Shown one piece after another: positions 24,836 through 37,264 of a stretch of DNA of 64,000 nucleotides; within the stretch, counting starts at the first letter, position 1; each line of letters begins with the position of its first letter. Source of the stretch: Ctenosaura bakeri (lineage: Eukaryota > Chordata > Lepidosauria > Squamata > Iguanidae); contig CAOLHI010002567.1 of the NCBI GenBank assembly GCA_948474755.1, forward strand, positions 1-64,000. The letters run 5' to 3'. The notes beneath the pieces were generated by a model, which saw only the letters and a list, made by a program, of their open reading frames with translations, did no database searches and was not told the origin of the DNA. A program made the translations under genes and the position numbers.

Positions 24836-25554
24836 AAGACCTCTTAATCCTCCTTGCGAGACTGTTTGCAAAAACATTCCTGCCAAGTTTCGTGAGGTGC
24901 AGCCCATCCTTCCCCAGAAGCCCACATTCATGGAAATTCAGGGCGTTTTCCAAAAACCCAAACCGTGCAGATCCAGTTGTTGACCTCTGCTATTCCCCTT
25001 TCCCTACTTGCGCCATATCTTTGAACAGGTAGGAGAGACGAAATGACCACCTGTGCACCAAGGTCCTTCAGCTTCGTCCCCATAAGCTCGTAGTCCTTTG
25101 AGATGTGGTAAAAGCTGCTGCTCACAGTGTCATTGGTTCCGACGTGAACCAAAATGAGGGGCTTATGATCAGTGAGCTTGACCAGCCTGGTTAGCCTCTC
25201 CGTCATGTGGTTGATCCTGGCCCCAGGAAGACAGCAGACCTCTCGATTGAGCTTGTCCAGTTTGCAAATTGCCGGTTCGGTTCTTCTGAGCAAGGAGTCC
25301 CCAACAACCAGAACTTGCCTCCTCTGAGGCTTGTTCTGGGCTCCTTGACAAGCATGTTCTACTAGGACTGCCTGAGTGTTCTGTTGAGGCTGGGAGTGTT
25401 GATCTAGTTCCTGTTGCCAAAGTTTTAGGCAGATGATGTAGCTGCTCTGGTGGCCATTATTTCCAACTGCACCACTGAAGCATCCTTGGGCTTTCCAATA
25501 TAGCGACCACCCATCCATCCCAGGCAGAAACACTGATGAGCAGTTGAGTGACAT
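24836..25554 (-). pseudogene. CR1 LINE ORF1, esterase (SGNH hydrolase) type, one frameshift
   Basis: Minus-strand frame 25554-24928 reads VLVVGDSLLRRTEPAICKLD, then GARINHMTERLTRL and LILVHVGTNDTVSSS. GDS (block I nucleophile) and GTND (block III) are the SGNH-hydrolase signatures of the esterase domain found in ORF1 of CR1 elements, thought to help the RNP associate with lipids or membranes. After WVFGKRPEF the frame ends. A one-base shift near 24960 continues it as FLENALNFHECGLLGKDGLH and LTKLGRNVF to a stop near 24836, which contains the catalytic D-x-x-H block V. ORF2 of the same element begins about 190 nt further downstream on the minus strand, the usual order. Confidence 0.88.
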
Positions 25555-25598
25555 GTAAACCAGCTGAATACAAACACTATTAGGATATTCATATATTT

Positions 25599-25628
25599 AT
25601 TCGTTCGTTCGTTCGTTCATTCATTCAG
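25599..25628. repeat. (TTCG)n/(TTCA)n microsatellite
   Basis: Tetranucleotide run of TTCG turning into TTCA, just beyond the 5' end of the minus-strand CR1. Confidence 0.85.
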
Positions 25629-25814
25629 TATGCTACTTTTTCTCCACACATGGGATTTTGTAGATTGTCCTGTATTAACTTTGCAAATAAAAATCCCATC
25701 AAGTACTTAGATCTCCATCTAGGAGTAATTGCAGTGCATGCAACATGTGTTCTGATCTTTGCTCTTCCTAGCTTACTAAGAAGCTAGAAAGAAGACTGCC
25801 CAGTTGGGCAGAGG

Positions 25815-26980
25815 GGAGGGTGAATGCTTCACGAAAACAAGGCAGAGTTCTAGCTTGCCTGAAAGAGGTTGTTATAAAACCATTACTAAAAAAACCCACC
25901 CCCTATATCTCACCATTCTGGATAATTACTGACCAGTCTCTAACAGATAGAGTCCTGGAACCTGTGGTGGCCTCTCACCTTCAGGGGTTTCTGAATGAAA
26001 TGGATTATTTAGATCCATTTTACTCTGGTTTCAGGCCTCATTATGGAATAGAGACTGCATTGGTCAGTGACCTATGCTAGGAGCTAGATGGCAGTGTGTG
26101 TCTATGTTGGTTCTGCTGGACATCTCAGCAGCTTTTGATACCATTGACTGCGGTATCCTTCTGGGTCACTTTGCTGAGGTGGGACTTGGGGACACTATTT
26201 TACTGTGGCGTCATTCTTTGCTGGAGGGACAAATCCAGAAGATGGTGCTGGGAGATTCCTGTTTGACCACTTGGCCCTTGAGCTGTGGGGCCCATTAGGG
26301 TTCAGTTCTGACCCCCATGCTATTTAACATATACATTAAACTTCTGGGAGAGGTTGTCCAGAGTTTTGGAGTTTGGTGCCATCGCTATGCAGATAACACA
26401 CAGCTTTATTACTCCTTTCCACCACAAGCCAAAGAAACTATTTTGGGTGTAAACCAGTACCAGTCATCAATAATGGGCTGGATGAGGGTTAACAAATTGA
26501 AACTTAATCTTGATAGGATGGACATGCTCTTGGTCAGTTGAAAGGCACATCAGGGAACAAGGATTCAGCCTGTGCTGGATGAAGATGCAAGTTCCCACTT
26601 GAAGATGCAGGTTCTCAGCTTGTATGTGCTCCTCAATTGAACTCTGAGCCTGAAAGCCCAGGCTTTGGTGGTGGCTAGGAGTGCTTTTGCACAGTTGAAG
26701 TACACCAGCTGAGCCCATTCCTTAAAATGTCAAATCTGGCCATGATGACATGTGCCTTAATTACATCCCAACTGGATTACTGCAATGTGTTCTATGTGGG
26801 GCTACCTTTAAAGAGTGTTCAGATAGTTCAGCTGGTCCAAAGAGCCACAGCCAGATTGCTAACTGGGGCTGGCTAATTTCTCCAGGCTTTGCACTGTTCA
26901 TGTTAAGGATCCAACCTTTTTTAGAGCATGTGCCTAGGTGGTCCTGAAGTTCATGTGCAGCTTTAACCAGGTATTTGTAA
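25815..26980 (+). pseudogene. L2-type LINE ORF2 fragment (reverse transcriptase)
   Basis: Plus-strand frames give DRVLEPVVASHLQGFLNEMD, YLDPFYSGFRPHYGIETAL (25980-26080), MLVLLDISAAFDTIDCGILL (26104 on), then MLFNIYIKLLGEVVQSFGV with CHRYADNTQLYYSF, and finally SQLDYCNVFYVGLPLKS and VQRATARLLTGAG (about 26765-26870). These are the fingers, AFDTID palm, YADD-equivalent (here YADN) and post-RT motifs of lizard L2 elements. Several frameshifts and stops, plus Asp-to-Asn in the YADD box, show it is dead. 5' and 3' ends are lacking. Confidence 0.85.
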
Positions 26981-27393
26981 ATGTTAGGTAAAGAGTGGGA
27001 ATTGTGCTATGTGAATTTTGCTCTGGTGTTAAAAGTTTTTCTACTAGAAATGTTTGATGGGAGGAATTCAATAAAATATAGTGTGGGTTGAACATTATTA
27101 TATGGATGAATGAACAAGTGTTGCTTGGTTTTCTTTTTGTTAAAAAAAATCTGCATTTGCAAATAAAAAAAATAATTGCAACTGCTCATTGATTTCTGCC
27201 TGAATATTTGTTTTAGCAGTCTGAAAACAATGGTTAATTCTATCACTTAAAAGACAGACACTATCCAGTGTTATAGCCATTGGGTTCTAGTATTACGCTT
27301 TCTGTTCTGTGCTTTCAATTTTTTTAAAAAAAAATAAATTATTATAATAAAATGAAATCATGCCCTAAGATACCCTCTCAATTCTTCCCTCAG

Positions 27394-27472
27394 TGGCCTT
27401 TTTGCTGGAAATTTCACGGAGACACATTATTTGGAAGATGGTACAGGTGCCGTTCTCATGCGTAATTACACG
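27394..27472 (+). CDS. ADAM12: ADAM12 coding exon, prodomain (probably exon 4)
   Basis: A 79-nt exon between a TTCCCTCAG acceptor and a GTAAGA donor. The first base completes a codon begun in the previous exon; the rest reads GLFAGNFTETHYLEDGTG and then AVLMRNYT. This is the conserved prodomain block of ADAM (disintegrin and metalloprotease) proteins; human ADAM12 has FTETHYLQDGT and ARNYT at the same place. The prodomain keeps the zinc protease latent and helps it fold in the secretory pathway. The donor leaves phase 0, which fits the next exon. The preceding coding exon was not found in the window, so it is probably upstream. The family assignment rests mainly on the downstream protease exons, which are much closer to ADAM12 than to ADAM9 or ADAM19. 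Confidence 0.88.
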
Positions 27473-30400
27473 GTAAGATTTGTCACTTTTTCTGCTGAGG
27501 GGGATGATGAGGTATGTGATACTTCATCATGAAAAGGACAGGAAGAGAACTGCGCAAAGACAACAGTTAGTCTCCACTTGATTTTTAGATCACCATTCTC
27601 CGTGTTCAAAATGTACATCTGTGGGAGGAAATGTTCTAAGTAATGTATGACAGGTAGCTGGGGGGGGGGTTAATGGATAGAATATTTGTGCACTAAAAGC
27701 TCTTTGAAAAATGTACCCATTAGAGGTTTTTAATAGCCTGTAAGTATCTATTGTTGCAAAGATAAGGCATGAGAGCCAGTTTCCACAATGTGCAAGCTCT
27801 CAAAAAGGGATTGCAACAAGGTCCTTGCAGCCTTCACAAAGTAGAAGCCAGATGTCCTTCTTTGATTCTTGGTTGGTTTTCATTGAATCAGACCCTGAGA
27901 AATATATTATTGGCAGTGACAAGAGAGAGTAGCTTAGGGGAAAATGATCCCTGTCTTACCTCATATTTGTTAAAATCATGAGAAGTATCCTCACATGGAA
28001 TTCAGACTTTCCTTTGATAAATTTATAGAGCTTCTTTGAAGCCAGGGCTTTTTCTTCTTCCAGCTGCAAGTAAAGCTTTTTAATTAAAACAGTGCAGTAG
28101 CTGAACTTAATTATTATGTTTATCTTTTATCTGTTGATTACATCCAGCTTAACTGGCCTTGTGATCTTAACATTTATTTGTTTGATGTACCAGTGGAAGC
28201 AGTCTGCTTTTTCTGGTCTTCCATAAGAAGTCCTGTAGACAGAAGCAAATGAAGCTATGTGAGGGCTCTCATCTAATAGTGGAATGTTTTGATCCCACCA
28301 AAAAAAAAAAAAAAGAATCTTAAAACAACATGTCCTGCTTGGTTTTAAAAGACTTTAAGGGGCAGGGGGACCAAAAGTGGTCCAGTCGTGCTTTTAAAAA
28401 TTGTGTACTGACTCTGCACTGTAAGATGAAATAGGAAACAAGACCTTTGAAGAGTATAATTAGACTACCATATTTATCTGGCATTGCCCAGGATTTTATT
28501 TTCTCATAGGTAATACTTGTTAGAAATACCTTACCTTAACTTACCTTGGGAATTAGGTGCAATTAGATTGAAGACCTTGTGTGTCTAATTTCCCACTGTG
28601 TTGTCCAGTACTTGTAACTTTCCCCCATATTCCTCAATCCAGTCTGTATTCAGAATTGTTAACATACAGAGGTTGGCTTCCTAAGGGAATACACTGGCTT
28701 CCTCCTTCTTGCTGCTAGCCTCATCTCCATAGCACCAGCCAGGCCCAAGAGCTCTCTGGCTGAGAACTGTAAAGGCCCCTCCCTGAATTGCCAACCCCCT
28801 GAGAAGATTCCATAGAATCTTCTCAGGAAGCCAATCATATGAGGTCTTCTGTGCTTGACACAGACAAACTCACAAACTTTGACTTTTATATATTAGATAA
28901 AATGTTGACAGAACTTGTCATCTCTCTTTTGTTTTTTTAGAGGCTAAATGCAACTTCTGGGGCCCTAGTCTGGATCAGGTCCACAGGCTTGGGAGCGAGC
29001 AGTTGACTCTTTTCATCCCTCTGCTTTCCTCAATCAAATTATATCCCTCCCCATTGTTTTTCCCATGGAGCAAAGCAAGTACTGCACAGGATGAGTGGTA
29101 TATTATGTGTTGGATGGATAAGACATATGGGGTGGATAGTTAGGATGCACAACATCCTTTCATACCTGCTGTGTCATGGCACCTTTTCCTTCATTGTGCT
29201 TGGTAGGTGGTAACTTACTATTTATGTGCCACTTAAGGTCTCTGTCTCACTGATTCAGGCAACTTGACATGCAGAAACAAGTCTTTGTGTAGAAAATGCC
29301 TGCCATTAAAGATTAATCATCTGATTAGGGATGTAGGGCCCCTAGATTGAATAGCGCTGTCTGTGACTCTCCTGCTTTGATTGAGACATTAATAGGAATG
29401 CCTGGTTGGTCCCTCCCATGCTTCCTCATGTTTGGCTTGATCTTGACCTCAATGTTTGTATAACTGTCTAGAGTGCAGCTTCTCTATAAGAAGATATGAC
29501 CAGACTTGCTTGTTCTAGCAAGAACAATATGAGCAATTATTTTTTCTTAATTTCACTTCAAATACCATAGTAAAAATTAAACACATGTGCATTAAAAGTT
29601 CTTTTCAGTTTTCCAGCTGCCTTAGATGTGCTCTAGAATGACTATTAAGTTCAAAGTGGGGACAGTCAGTTACCATCTTGCCTTTCTGTAGCTCATCTTA
29701 GCTTTTCCACCTCACCACTTCTCCAGTGAGGGAGAAGGAAGAGAGTGTTTTAGAAATATAACCTCTTTGTCATTGCTTTATCTCATTTTTTTTTATATAT
29801 TATTGGCCTAAACCCAAGTGATCCAAGCCTACACATTTCTCACCCTCAATTTAAGCTATTATTTCTTGTATCCTTCCATTATTGGTACAGATTCAAAAGA
29901 TGATCCAGAATTAACTGATAAAAATGATTTCATTTCTTTTCTAACACTACTTTTCATGCAGGGATGTGCACTGCAAACTGATGATAACATTTTTTTTATT
30001 TTGCATACCCTGTTAAATTTTAACATAATAAATAAAACAGAGAAATCCTCATACATTCAACTAATATTTTCTTTATCGTATAATCCAATTTGCCAGGAAT
30101 TCAAACCCCTGAACTGTTAAAACTCAACTCTGATCTTTTCACACTGTTGCATTCTCTAGCAAAATCAAGGTGGTCTTTAGAAGTCTGCTGTCTGAGACTA
30201 TGTAATTGAAAACCATGCCCCGGTTTTGGAAAGGTTAATTAATGCAACTTAGTCGTGAATGAACCAAGGAATAAGAGGCAGAGTGAGATGTCAGGCTGAA
30301 ATATGAGTGATAACTTTCCTTTGCGCTTATAAGATAGTAACCTTTGACAAAGGGGCTTTTGCCTTTCACGTGACATTCAAAGGAGCTGGAAGAAAAGAGA

Positions 30401-31221
30401 AAAGAAATGCAGGACATGACTTAAACATTATTTGTCAGCCTGGCCCATAATTAGGAATGTGGTATTATCTTTCATCAGCAATAGCATAAGCCATGAATTC
30501 CAGACAAATGTGTAACTTTATTGACTAGGTATCTTTTGTTGTGGTTGCCTTTATAAGCAGCTAGATTTATTAAAGAAATACAATAACTCAGCTGCAAAAT
30601 GAAATGGGACTATTGCTTCTGAAAATAGAAATCCCCTGTCCTCCTGTTCTTAATAACATGCTACTTCCAAGTCAGCATAATTTAATAAAATGTTCTTTCT
30701 CTCTCCACCCGTTTTCACAAGTTCTGTTTCTTTCTGAAACTATAAAACTGGGGGTTAGTTTTATTACTTACAAAACACAGTATTCTTAATTATGTCTTAT
30801 AGATCTGCTTCATATTACTAAAAGATGATTTACATGTAAAGCTAAAGCCTTAATGGTGAATGACAATGTAATTTTCTCTGCTGTTTTATTTTACAAAATG
30901 TTTCCCCTCATAGTTTTCCAATAGCACAATCAAAAAGAGCAGGATTGCTACGAATAAATGTTTTAAACACTAGTATAATTTTTTTTCTTTTATTGGATGA
31001 AGTACATCATGAACTTATTTAAATCTAGCATCAAACACTTGAGCATCTTCACACCTTGTTTCAAACAGGCAGAAAGATTTTTCAGCATGGTAGTTACACA
31101 GTACCTTAATTTTAGGACAAGTTTTTATATTCAAAGGGACATAAAATGTTATATATTGACAATGTAGCCACAAATAGGATATGAGGGTTGATGTTTCCCT
31201 CCTTTTTATCTGTTTAATTAG
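27473..31221 (+). other. ADAM12 intron, repeat-poor
   Basis: 3.7 kb between two supported exons. It holds a G homopolymer (about 27660-27669) and a poly-A run (about 28301-28314). I recognise no element or gene in the rest. Confidence 0.85.
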
Positions 31222-31298
31222 GATCATTGCTTCTACCATGGTCATGTACAAGATCATGCTGTGTCTGCAGTAAGCCTGAGTACGTGCTCTGGACTCAG
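31222..31298 (+). CDS. ADAM12: ADAM12 coding exon, prodomain (probably exon 5)
   Basis: A 77-nt exon with acceptor TTTAATTAG and donor GTAAGTGG. It reads DHCFYHGHVQDHAVSAV and then SLSTCSGL, ending with two bases (AG) of an Arg codon. The HCxYHGxV and SLSTCSGLRG blocks are hallmark ADAM prodomain motifs, and the two cysteines are conserved. In human ADAM12 a tandem acceptor adds the tripeptide VIL just before the GHC/DHC position. Here the nine bases upstream contain an in-frame TAG and no upstream AG, so the VIL form cannot be made from this acceptor. The exon is 3.7 kb downstream of its partner, and the phases match on both sides. Confidence 0.9.
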
Positions 31299-31456
31299 GT
31301 AAGTGGGAAATCATACAGACACTTAACTGCAGGCTACTTTGTGTAATTACAGTGCCTTATTCACAGAACTTTAACTGGGCTCCAGATCACATCTTTCTTT
31401 TCTGCTTGTACTCCTGTCGTGTTTTACCACTGCTGCCTCTGCCTTTTTTTTCCACA

Positions 31457-31492
31457 AGAGGAGGAGGAAGAAGAAGAAGAAGAAGAAGAAAA
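31457..31492. repeat. (GGA)n/(GAA)n microsatellite
   Basis: GAGGAGGAGGAAG followed by about nine GAA units, 160 bp downstream of an ADAM12 exon donor site. Confidence 0.9.
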
Positions 31493-34400
31493 TATGGAGT
31501 AAGAGCAGCACAACGCCTTTTGATTGGTAGCACTAAGAACCTGAAATCTAGAAATATCTTAAATTCTTATCCTATACCTATCTACCTAGCAGTAACTCTC
31601 AGTAAAGTAAATGGAACTTATCTTGTAGTATACAGGTATAGCATTAATTGGTATTACAGATCCTTTATTCTGTCATGATACTTGAGAGGCTCCTTAGACA
31701 GGGGTCCACAAAGATGAGATTGTCAGAACCTAGTAGCCTTTCCAAAAGATAAGAAATGTATTCTGTAATAGAAGGACTTGTTTGGAATTTGTTTCGCTTG
31801 TAGACTTCTCTTTGTCTAGTTTTGTCTTATTCTCCTGTCCTCCCAAGCTTCCATGTGTCTACAATGGTGTCTGCAGTTGATCTGAGAACATTAAAAGGTC
31901 CTTGTGTAGTGCTCTGACCACAGAGCTCAGTCAGTAACAGTAACTTTTATAGTCTTGTCTGATCGCTTCAGGAGTTTCTCCTCCTGCGTCTGTCCTTCCA
32001 TCTGTTTTGTCCATTAAAGATGAAGTTAAAAAGAAGGAATCGCCCTGTCAAGGAAAACTTATCTCAATTTACCAGATGTTAGAGACAAACAATGTGGGTA
32101 TTAACACCTGTGTTAGAAAAACGTAATGCTTCAAGTGATCCAAACAAGAGGGACAAGGACTGAACATTGTATCTGAAGCTTGCTTGAATTTTAATATAAC
32201 AAATGTATTGTTAGCAGACTGAAGACTGAAAAGGTTCCAAACAGATCTGCCTACTTCTAGGACTGTGGAAAAATCTATTGCTATTACCAATACTTTGGAT
32301 GAGACAGGCCATCTTAGCCCAGACAGGCAAGCTATCCAGAATTCACTGGCTTCCTGGCAAGACCTCAGTTCCAACGCAAAACTGAAACACCAAGTGAGGC
32401 TCTTTTTTTTTTGGTCTGTATTTTGCACAAAGTGACTTTGTGCGAAACCGGTGCCTTTATACTTTGTGAAACAATCTGCCTTTCTGGAAGCATGCATAGA
32501 CAGAGAAGAAAAACAAAAGGAGGGGATGATGGATCCAAAAACACAAACACCCCCATCCAAGTGCTGTTACGTTCACTCTGCTGTCAAAGGCAATCTTTAC
32601 TACATTTTGCTAATTTTGTGGAAATCTCCCCTCTCCCTCAATAGTCTCAAAAACGTGTAGATTCTCAGGGAATGAACAGAATAAATAAATCTATCTGACT
32701 GTCTGTCTGTCTCCTTTCCACTGTCTTGGTTTTTTTTTTTCTTTTTCTATTTACCACATAAAGATGAATCCAACCAGAATTTACATCTTTATTTGCACCC
32801 TTATTCTTTTCAGTCCCCCCCTTCACAGTAGTTGTGTCTTGGACTAAACCTTCTGTTCTAATCTGCCTATGAATTCCTTGGCAGAATGTGATTGGCACCA
32901 CAATGTGGTATTATCAAAGTCAACCCTGAAATGGGAGCCAAAGCAGGATCTAGCTTCTGAAGCCTGAAGTGGTCAGTCCAGTGGTGAGAATAACACATGG
33001 ACATCACTGGGAAAATGTATAATTTACACACTGAGAGTTATAACTGTTCACATTAGTGTCTGGAATGTTGTTAGCCAAAGGATAACACATTTGTTGAAGA
33101 ACCTAAGTTAGAATTCAGGCAAAATTGAGATATGTTTCTTTGCACTATGGACATGGTTGAAGAATTCATTGTCTTGTGTCCTAGGTTACTGTGAATACTG
33201 ATGATTCTTCATAACACCCTTCCAAATTATTGTCCTGTTATTTGCTTGAAGCGGTTGACTTAGCCATTCATATTTTTCAGCTGTCTCTGTATGAATATCT
33301 CTGATATCATTGTGTCTCCAAACATGTATATCAAGCATTTGCTGAAGCAGATAGTATGAGCTCTTCTAGATTTCCCTGGCAATGTGTTTGAGGCTTCACC
33401 TACAGTAGCAACATTTGGTGCTGCATGCGTAGATTCCACTCTGACCTCAGGCTGATTTAAATCCATGCCTTGGCAGCTATCACTGGCCTTAATTGGTATC
33501 CATATGTGATGGTAGTTTTCAGAAAGAGATGTTTGTTGCTTTAGTCCAATAAACTAAATTCATTACTGAGTCAGTATCAACTAGAACTGTAAAAATTGAT
33601 AGTACAGACTAATACAACCTCTTCCTCATTAAAAAGCAAAGAAATATCAAAGTGCTAAACCTTAGATAGTGTGCATTTATTTATAATTGGGACATCTGAG
33701 CTCCTTTGTTACATAATTGATATTTATCTACATTCTTGTATTCCTGCGAAACAATAATGCTAAAATATTTCATTACTGCTGGGTTATCATTATGGATTTT
33801 AAAGTTAGGGAGACCAATCACCCTTATTAGTTGGTAGCTATCATTATTTATAAACAGTGTGTGGCCTTGTTCGTCTCTTGATAGAAAAGGCTGAACAATT
33901 GGTTTATTTGAACAAAGAATTTCTTGAGAATTTGCAGCGTACGAGTAGGTCTTGAAGGACTCTTTGCAGATGAAATTTTCCCCATGACATTTAGCTTCAG
34001 AAAACTTCAGCTGATTAATTTTTATAGAACAAGTTTTTGTTAAAAATGCCAGGAGTAAGGTGGTGGGGTTATAATGGCATTCTTATTTAGGCTTCTAAGT
34101 ATGATGCCCTAGGAAGTTTTTACACTTATGCTGAAGTCAGAGGCATAGGTAGATATTTCTTCTGATGTGCCTCAAATGATTAACATAGAAAATTATGTAT
34201 CACTGTCCTTGTAACACTTGGTATAATACAAAGGGGGAGAAGATAAGTATTGTGCTGTCTTGCAGGAAACATTTTTCCTAGGTTAGTTAAGTTATGGGTG
34301 GGCATAAATCCATAGAGGATAAGTAGTCCTCTCTGGCAGTGTGAAACAAAGCAGCAGAATAGTATCTGTCTTTCTCGATGAGCTACGAATTTCCCTTATT

Positions 34401-34531
34401 TGACTAGAGCGTTCCCCCTCTAAAGGAAATGACTTAATCTTTCCGAACAATTGTTTTAGGGATGGGAAATGTTTTGCCTCCCAGGCAATGCTGGATTGCA
34501 GCTTCTATCCTCTGCTGGGAGTTAAGTATAA

Positions 34532-34777
34532 GGGCCTATTCATACTACATTAAATGCTTCTCCCCAAACAAAATATCCCAGGGTGTCTTATACTTTAACT
34601 GCCATGGTTACATCCTCAGGAATCCGGGGTTTGTAATTTGATGAGGCACTAGACCTCTCTAGCTGAGAATTCTAAATTCTCCTCCCTAAACAAAAACAAT
34701 CCTAGGATGCCACAGGATGTTGCCATGGCAGTTAAACTGGAATCATAGCACTATAACAGTATAGTGTGAAAGGGCCC
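34532..34777. mobile_element. MITE with GGGCC ends
   Basis: The left end GGGCCTATTCATACTAC and the reversed right end GGGCCCTTTCACACTATAC are inverted repeats. The interior has the shared MITE blocks CTTTAACTGCCATGG, GGGGTTTGTAATTTGATGAG and AGGATGTTGCCATGGCAGTT. The 3-bp flanks do not match, so the exact ends are uncertain. Non-coding. Confidence 0.65.
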
Positions 34778-35814
34778 TTGGTCATAAGTTGTGCAGAAAC
34801 TTGTATACAACCATACTTTTAAATTGGTCCAATAATATATGGGGAGCCAGTGTGGTTCTTTCGGCAAAGGTAAAACAGTGTATAATAGATCAGTCCATAT
34901 AGTCACCCAGTCATTGAATTCTGCCCTAGTTAGAGTTTCAGGCCCAAATTAGCCCAAAATCTATTTGCTGTATTACTATTTAACTCTTTGAAGCATTTTA
35001 GCCAAATGAGAGCTTGTGAAGACAAATCTTAAAGGCTCAGATTGGTATAACTAGTACATATATACAGAAAAACACCCACAACTGTATATCAGGCAAAGTC
35101 TGAGAGAATGTGGGGCTGTTTCTGCCAGACATTTTCTTCTCAATCTTATTAGAAAAATCCACTTACTTGTGATTGTTGCTAAGCCCCTCTCTCTGCTCTT
35201 TTTTCTTCTTTTCATCATCTGTGCAGTGGAAAGCTGTCCATAAAGGTTTTGCTGATAGCACAATTACAGTACCTTGACTCTCAAGTGTAAGGCATTTAAT
35301 CGTATTAGTATTATCACTCACTTTGTAACTCTAGCCTTAGCTTCTGGATAGAGGATACCCAGCATAAGCAGTCATGCTGGATAAATAAGGCTTGAGATGT
35401 GAAAGGATTAACCTGGTGTCTCTGGACATGGGCAATGTGTACATTCTCTACTCTGAAGCATACCTTTAGCTTGCCAGAATGTTACTACCATTTATTTAAG
35501 AGGGGGGGAAAGATTCATTTTAACAGAAGATGCATTTAAAATGAGGACACATGTTATTTTCCAGACAAAGCTGTTAGTTATTCCCTTCAGAGTTATATCC
35601 TCTGCAAGCTTTAGAATTAAAAACCAAAACATACAAAGCACAGGTTAGGTAAGGAACTGGGAAAGGGAACAAACCATTCATCGTATGCAAGCTTACATAT
35701 AGTACATCCCTGAACTGAAGACTACAGAAGACTAGTTCTCCTCAAGCCAATTTTTTTCTAGAACTCCACAACTCCAGATATGTTTATATGATACTAATTA
35801 TCATAGGACATTTC

Positions 35815-36140
35815 AGGTGGGCTTCTTAGTGGGATATGGAACTGAAACTGTTCCAGACATCTTGGTGGATAACTATGACACAGACTGGACAGAGTTGGAG
35901 AGTGTGACCCTGTTAAGTCTCTTTGACTTCTCAGCAGTTTTCACTACCACCAACCATGGTATCTTCCTGGACTGCCTAGTGGAGTTGGGCTTGTAAGCAT
36001 CATATTTCAGTGTTTCTGATCCTTCCTGTCAGAACATCTTCTGTCTGGAACGTTGTGCAGGGGCATGTTCTTGCAAACAATATCTTCTGTTATCTAAATG
36101 TAGATGAATTCTCTGAGATAGTCATCTAGAACTTCAAAAT
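35815..36140 (+). pseudogene. L2-type LINE fragment, 5' half of a split copy
   Basis: The + strand reads SLFDFSAVFTTTNHGIFLDC and LVELGL (about 35915-35995), a worn form of the L2 motif LLDLSAAFDTIDHGILLDRL. It is cut at 36140 by the hAT-like element and resumes at 37265. Multiple stops; dead. Confidence 0.7.
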
Positions 36141-37264
36141 TAGGGATGGGACGAATCCAGAATTTTCGGAATCTGAATGTGGATCCGAATCCCTGGAAGG
36201 TTCTGGGAGTCCACGAATCTCATGAATCTTGAATCTTTCAAATACTTTTTTTAAAAAGAGTTTAAAAAGCAAGGGAAAGAAGGATAATCTTGGGCAATAC
36301 ACACTCTCTCAGCCTTAGCAAAAGCCTAGGCAAAGGGAAACCTCCCTCTGAAGAAATCTGGCCAAGACAATTGTCATAGTTTTGCCTCAGGATCTCCCTA
36401 GATCGAAAATGACATGAAAGCCCTTTCTACACAGGCAGGAAAATGTGGGTTAATCTCACACTTGTGCCACATAGTACATTTGGGCGACATAGTACAGTAC
36501 AGAGATAATCCAGGTTAAAATTGGATTTTCTTTGCTTAGGTCCTTATGGTATCCTGGGGTTTGTAAGACATGTACTACAAACTCCAGAACTGTGTATGAA
36601 AGAGCTTTGTAAGGCAGCTATGCAAAGGAATCTTTCAGCTGTCCTTGAAATCTCAAGAAGACTGTACCTTCCAGCCAATCAGGTCTTTGGTGGGCCCCAG
36701 AGGCACCAATCTTTAAAAGTAGTTTTTCCTTTCTGCTACATGTAGCTTGTCATGTGGCTCATGAGAAACCATGACAGACATTTCACTTTTCATCTTATTC
36801 TAGCTATAGGTTTACAACCAGGCCCTGGTCTTGTGGAAGGAGGCACACTGGCCTACATGCGGCAATCACTGGATGAGATTGTGTGACCTTGCCCTCTGCC
36901 CCACTACTTCTGATAGGTGTCAGGCCCACTGACCCCAGCATTTATACATGCCATTGATTTTCAGCACAGAAAAAAGTGCTGAACTTAAATATTAAACGTT
37001 CAATTGAAATATATTAGAATACAACCCCAGATGTAATTTCTGAAATTGTTAGCAGAGGCCATTATTACTCCAAGGGAAAAACTCACCTACTTGCCACCTC
37101 CCCTTGTGTGTTTGGTCTCCCAGGTTTTTAGGCGTCCCAGTCTCCAACAAACTATTTGGTTGGTGGATTTGAAAGATTCAGTTTGCCTATTTTGGTGCAG
37201 GGATTTGGATTCAGGAATCTTGAATCCTTGTCAAGGATTCAAGGATTCGGTTGGCCCATCCCTA
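36141..37264 (+). mobile_element. hAT-like non-autonomous transposon, copy 2
   Basis: Begins TAGGGATGGGACGAATCCAG and ends (reversed) TAGGGATGGGCCAACCGAAT. The flanks TTCAAAAT (36133-36140) and TTCAACAT (37265-37272) are an 8-bp duplication with one mismatch. The interior matches copy 1 (21041-22332) in reverse orientation over long blocks such as GGTTCTGGGAGTCCACGAAT, CTCTCAGCCTTAGCAAAAGC and ATTTCTGAAATTGTTAGCA. It keeps a segment of about 350 bp (around 36680-36990) that copy 1 lacks and has no GGCC-type insert. No transposase domain seen. Confidence 0.85.

Larger units (their letters stand above)
1..27393 (+). other. ADAM12 intron (3' part), with repeats
   Basis: Sequence upstream of the first visible exon, probably one long intron because no convincing earlier exon was found (a small one could be missed by eye). 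Repeats are listed separately. Between them I see nothing beyond AT-rich single-copy-looking DNA in 1-563, 1042-1510, 2012-4180, 5441-6574, 6964-9089, 9851-12210, 12344-17250, 18471-18800, 19016-21032 and 22341-22895. Short ORFs there show no family motif. Confidence 0.7.

Noticed and set aside
32069..32560. 163-codon open frame on the - strand
   Set aside because: No recognisable domain, no splice context, and an overlapping frame on the same stretch; most likely chance. Listed in case transcripts exist.
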